15,348 nucleotides of DNA, taken from contig DEIA01000050.1 of NCBI GenBank assembly GCA_002352225.1, positions 1 through 15,348 of the forward strand. The letters run 5' to 3'. Shown in pieces: positions 14,600 to 15,348 of the stretch. The notes below the pieces were generated by a model, which saw only the letters and a list, made by a program, of their open reading frames with translations, made no database searches and was not told where the DNA came from. The translations under genes were made by a program, and so were the position numbers. The first letter of the stretch is position 1. The number at the start of each line of letters is the position of its first letter. The DNA comes from Flammeovirgaceae bacterium UBA2786. GTDB lineage: Bacteria; Bacteroidota; Bacteroidia; Cytophagales; Cyclobacteriaceae.

Positions 14600-15348
14600 A
14601 TGCATTTTGTATCCTGGAACGTAAACGGAATCCGTGCTATCATAAAAAAAGATTTTGTAGCCAATGTGCGGGCTATGGCTCCTGATGTAATGGGTTTACA
14701 GGAAACCAAAGCAGCTAAGGAAGAAGTGCTGGCTGCATTAGAGGTATTACCCGAATATAAAGTGTATGCCAATTCATCGAAGGCCCGCAAGGGATATTCC
14801 GGTACAGCCATCTTAGCCAAAAGCGAACCACTGGATGTTACCTACGATATAGGTATTGATGAACATGACCAGGAAGGAAGGGTTATTACGGCAGAGTTTT
14901 CTACCTACTTTTTTGTAACCGTTTACACACCCAATGCGGGCGAAGGATTAGCGCGCCTGGGTTATAGACAAACATGGGATGTTGCCTTTAGAGAGTATCT
15001 GATGTGGCTTAACAGACGAAAGCCTGTAATTGTGTGTGGCGATTTTAATGTTGCCCATAAACCTATCGACCTGGCCCATCCAAAACCTAACTACAATAAA
15101 TCGGCCGGCTATACCCAGCAGGAAATTGATGGCTTCGATAATTTATTACAGGCTGGTATGGTAGATACCTTTCGGTATTTCTATCCGGAGGAAGTAAAAT
15201 ACTCGTACTGGAATTTTGTTACCAATGGGCGGGCTAAAAACGTAGGCTGGCGCATCGATCATTTTCTGGTGCCCAAGGCAGAAATGCCACTGGTAAAAGA
15301 TGCGATGATCTACAATGAGTATTACGGATCAGACCATTGCCCGGTGGG
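14600..15348 (+). CDS. xth: Exodeoxyribonuclease III, partial
   Basis: The frame opens at ATG 14600 and leaves the window at the right edge after about 249 residues, close to the full family length of about 255-270. It is a cytoplasmic Mg-dependent AP endonuclease and 3'-to-5' exonuclease of base excision repair. The family motifs appear in order: FVSWNVNGIRA at the start with the metal-binding Asn, MGLQETKA with the catalytic Glu, SGTAILAK, VYTPNAG, VIVCGDFNVAHKPIDLAHP with the Asp and Asn of the active site, GFTQ-like GYTQQEIDGFD, WRIDHFLV and the final SDHCPV with the catalytic Asp-His. It follows the NagB/PIG-L gene by 43 bp on the same strand, so it may be read through from it, though the functions are unrelated. 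Confidence 0.95.
   Translation, partial: MHFVSWNVNGIRAIIKKDFVANVRAMAPDVMGLQETKAAKEEVLAALEVLPEYKVYANSSKARKGYSGTAILAKSEPLDVTYDIGIDEHDQEGRVITAEFSTYFFVTVYTPNAGEGLARLGYRQTWDVAFREYLMWLNRRKPVIVCGDFNVAHKPIDLAHPKPNYNKSAGYTQQEIDGFDNLLQAGMVDTFRYFYPEEVKYSYWNFVTNGRAKNVGWRIDHFLVPKAEMPLVKDAMIYNEYYGSDHCPV

Overview
The window looks like a chromosomal piece of a Bacteroidota bacterium, probably of the Cytophagales type. The signs are promoter-like TAnnTTTG boxes in front of several genes, a GSCFA-domain protein, a DUF4258 protein, a GH29 fucosidase lipoprotein, and a fused NagB/PIG-L protein of the kind known from this phylum. The assignment rests on protein character only. No tRNA, rRNA, CRISPR array, transposase or phage gene was seen.

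Layout. Positions 1-1649 (minus strand) hold the N-terminal part of an RND-type membrane fusion lipoprotein cut by the window edge, a small exported protein of unknown function, and a YjaB-like GNAT acetyltransferase. Positions 1706-4210 (minus) encode the replication restart helicase PriA, and 4240-4731 (minus) a small exported protein with a faint resemblance to the SecD P1 head. A divergent membrane-anchored DUF4258 protein follows (4858-5289, plus). The convergent gap 5290-5526 is packed with palindromes: a 129-bp element with perfect 18-bp inverted ends and internal cruciform arms, then a separate 15-bp-stem hairpin.

From 10470 down to 5527 the minus strand carries a tightly packed series: a GSCFA hydrolase, a large YyaL/SPATA20-type thioredoxin-domain protein, an antitoxin/ParE-like toxin pair with its own promoter, and a GH29 alpha-L-fucosidase lipoprotein whose GTG start overlaps the toxin stop.

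From 10548 the plus strand carries anmK, murQ and a nagB/PIG-L fusion, followed by an exodeoxyribonuclease III gene cut at the right edge. The first three form a peptidoglycan-sugar recycling set. AnmK makes MurNAc-6-phosphate from anhydro-MurNAc, MurQ removes the lactyl ether to give GlcNAc-6-phosphate, and the fusion protein could supply both deacetylation (PIG-L domain) and deamination (NagB domain) to reach fructose-6-phosphate. No nagA is present in the window. The NagB half has Thr where the E. coli enzyme has the catalytic-relay residue Asp141, so its exact reaction is open. This fusion and its setting are the most interesting content of the window.
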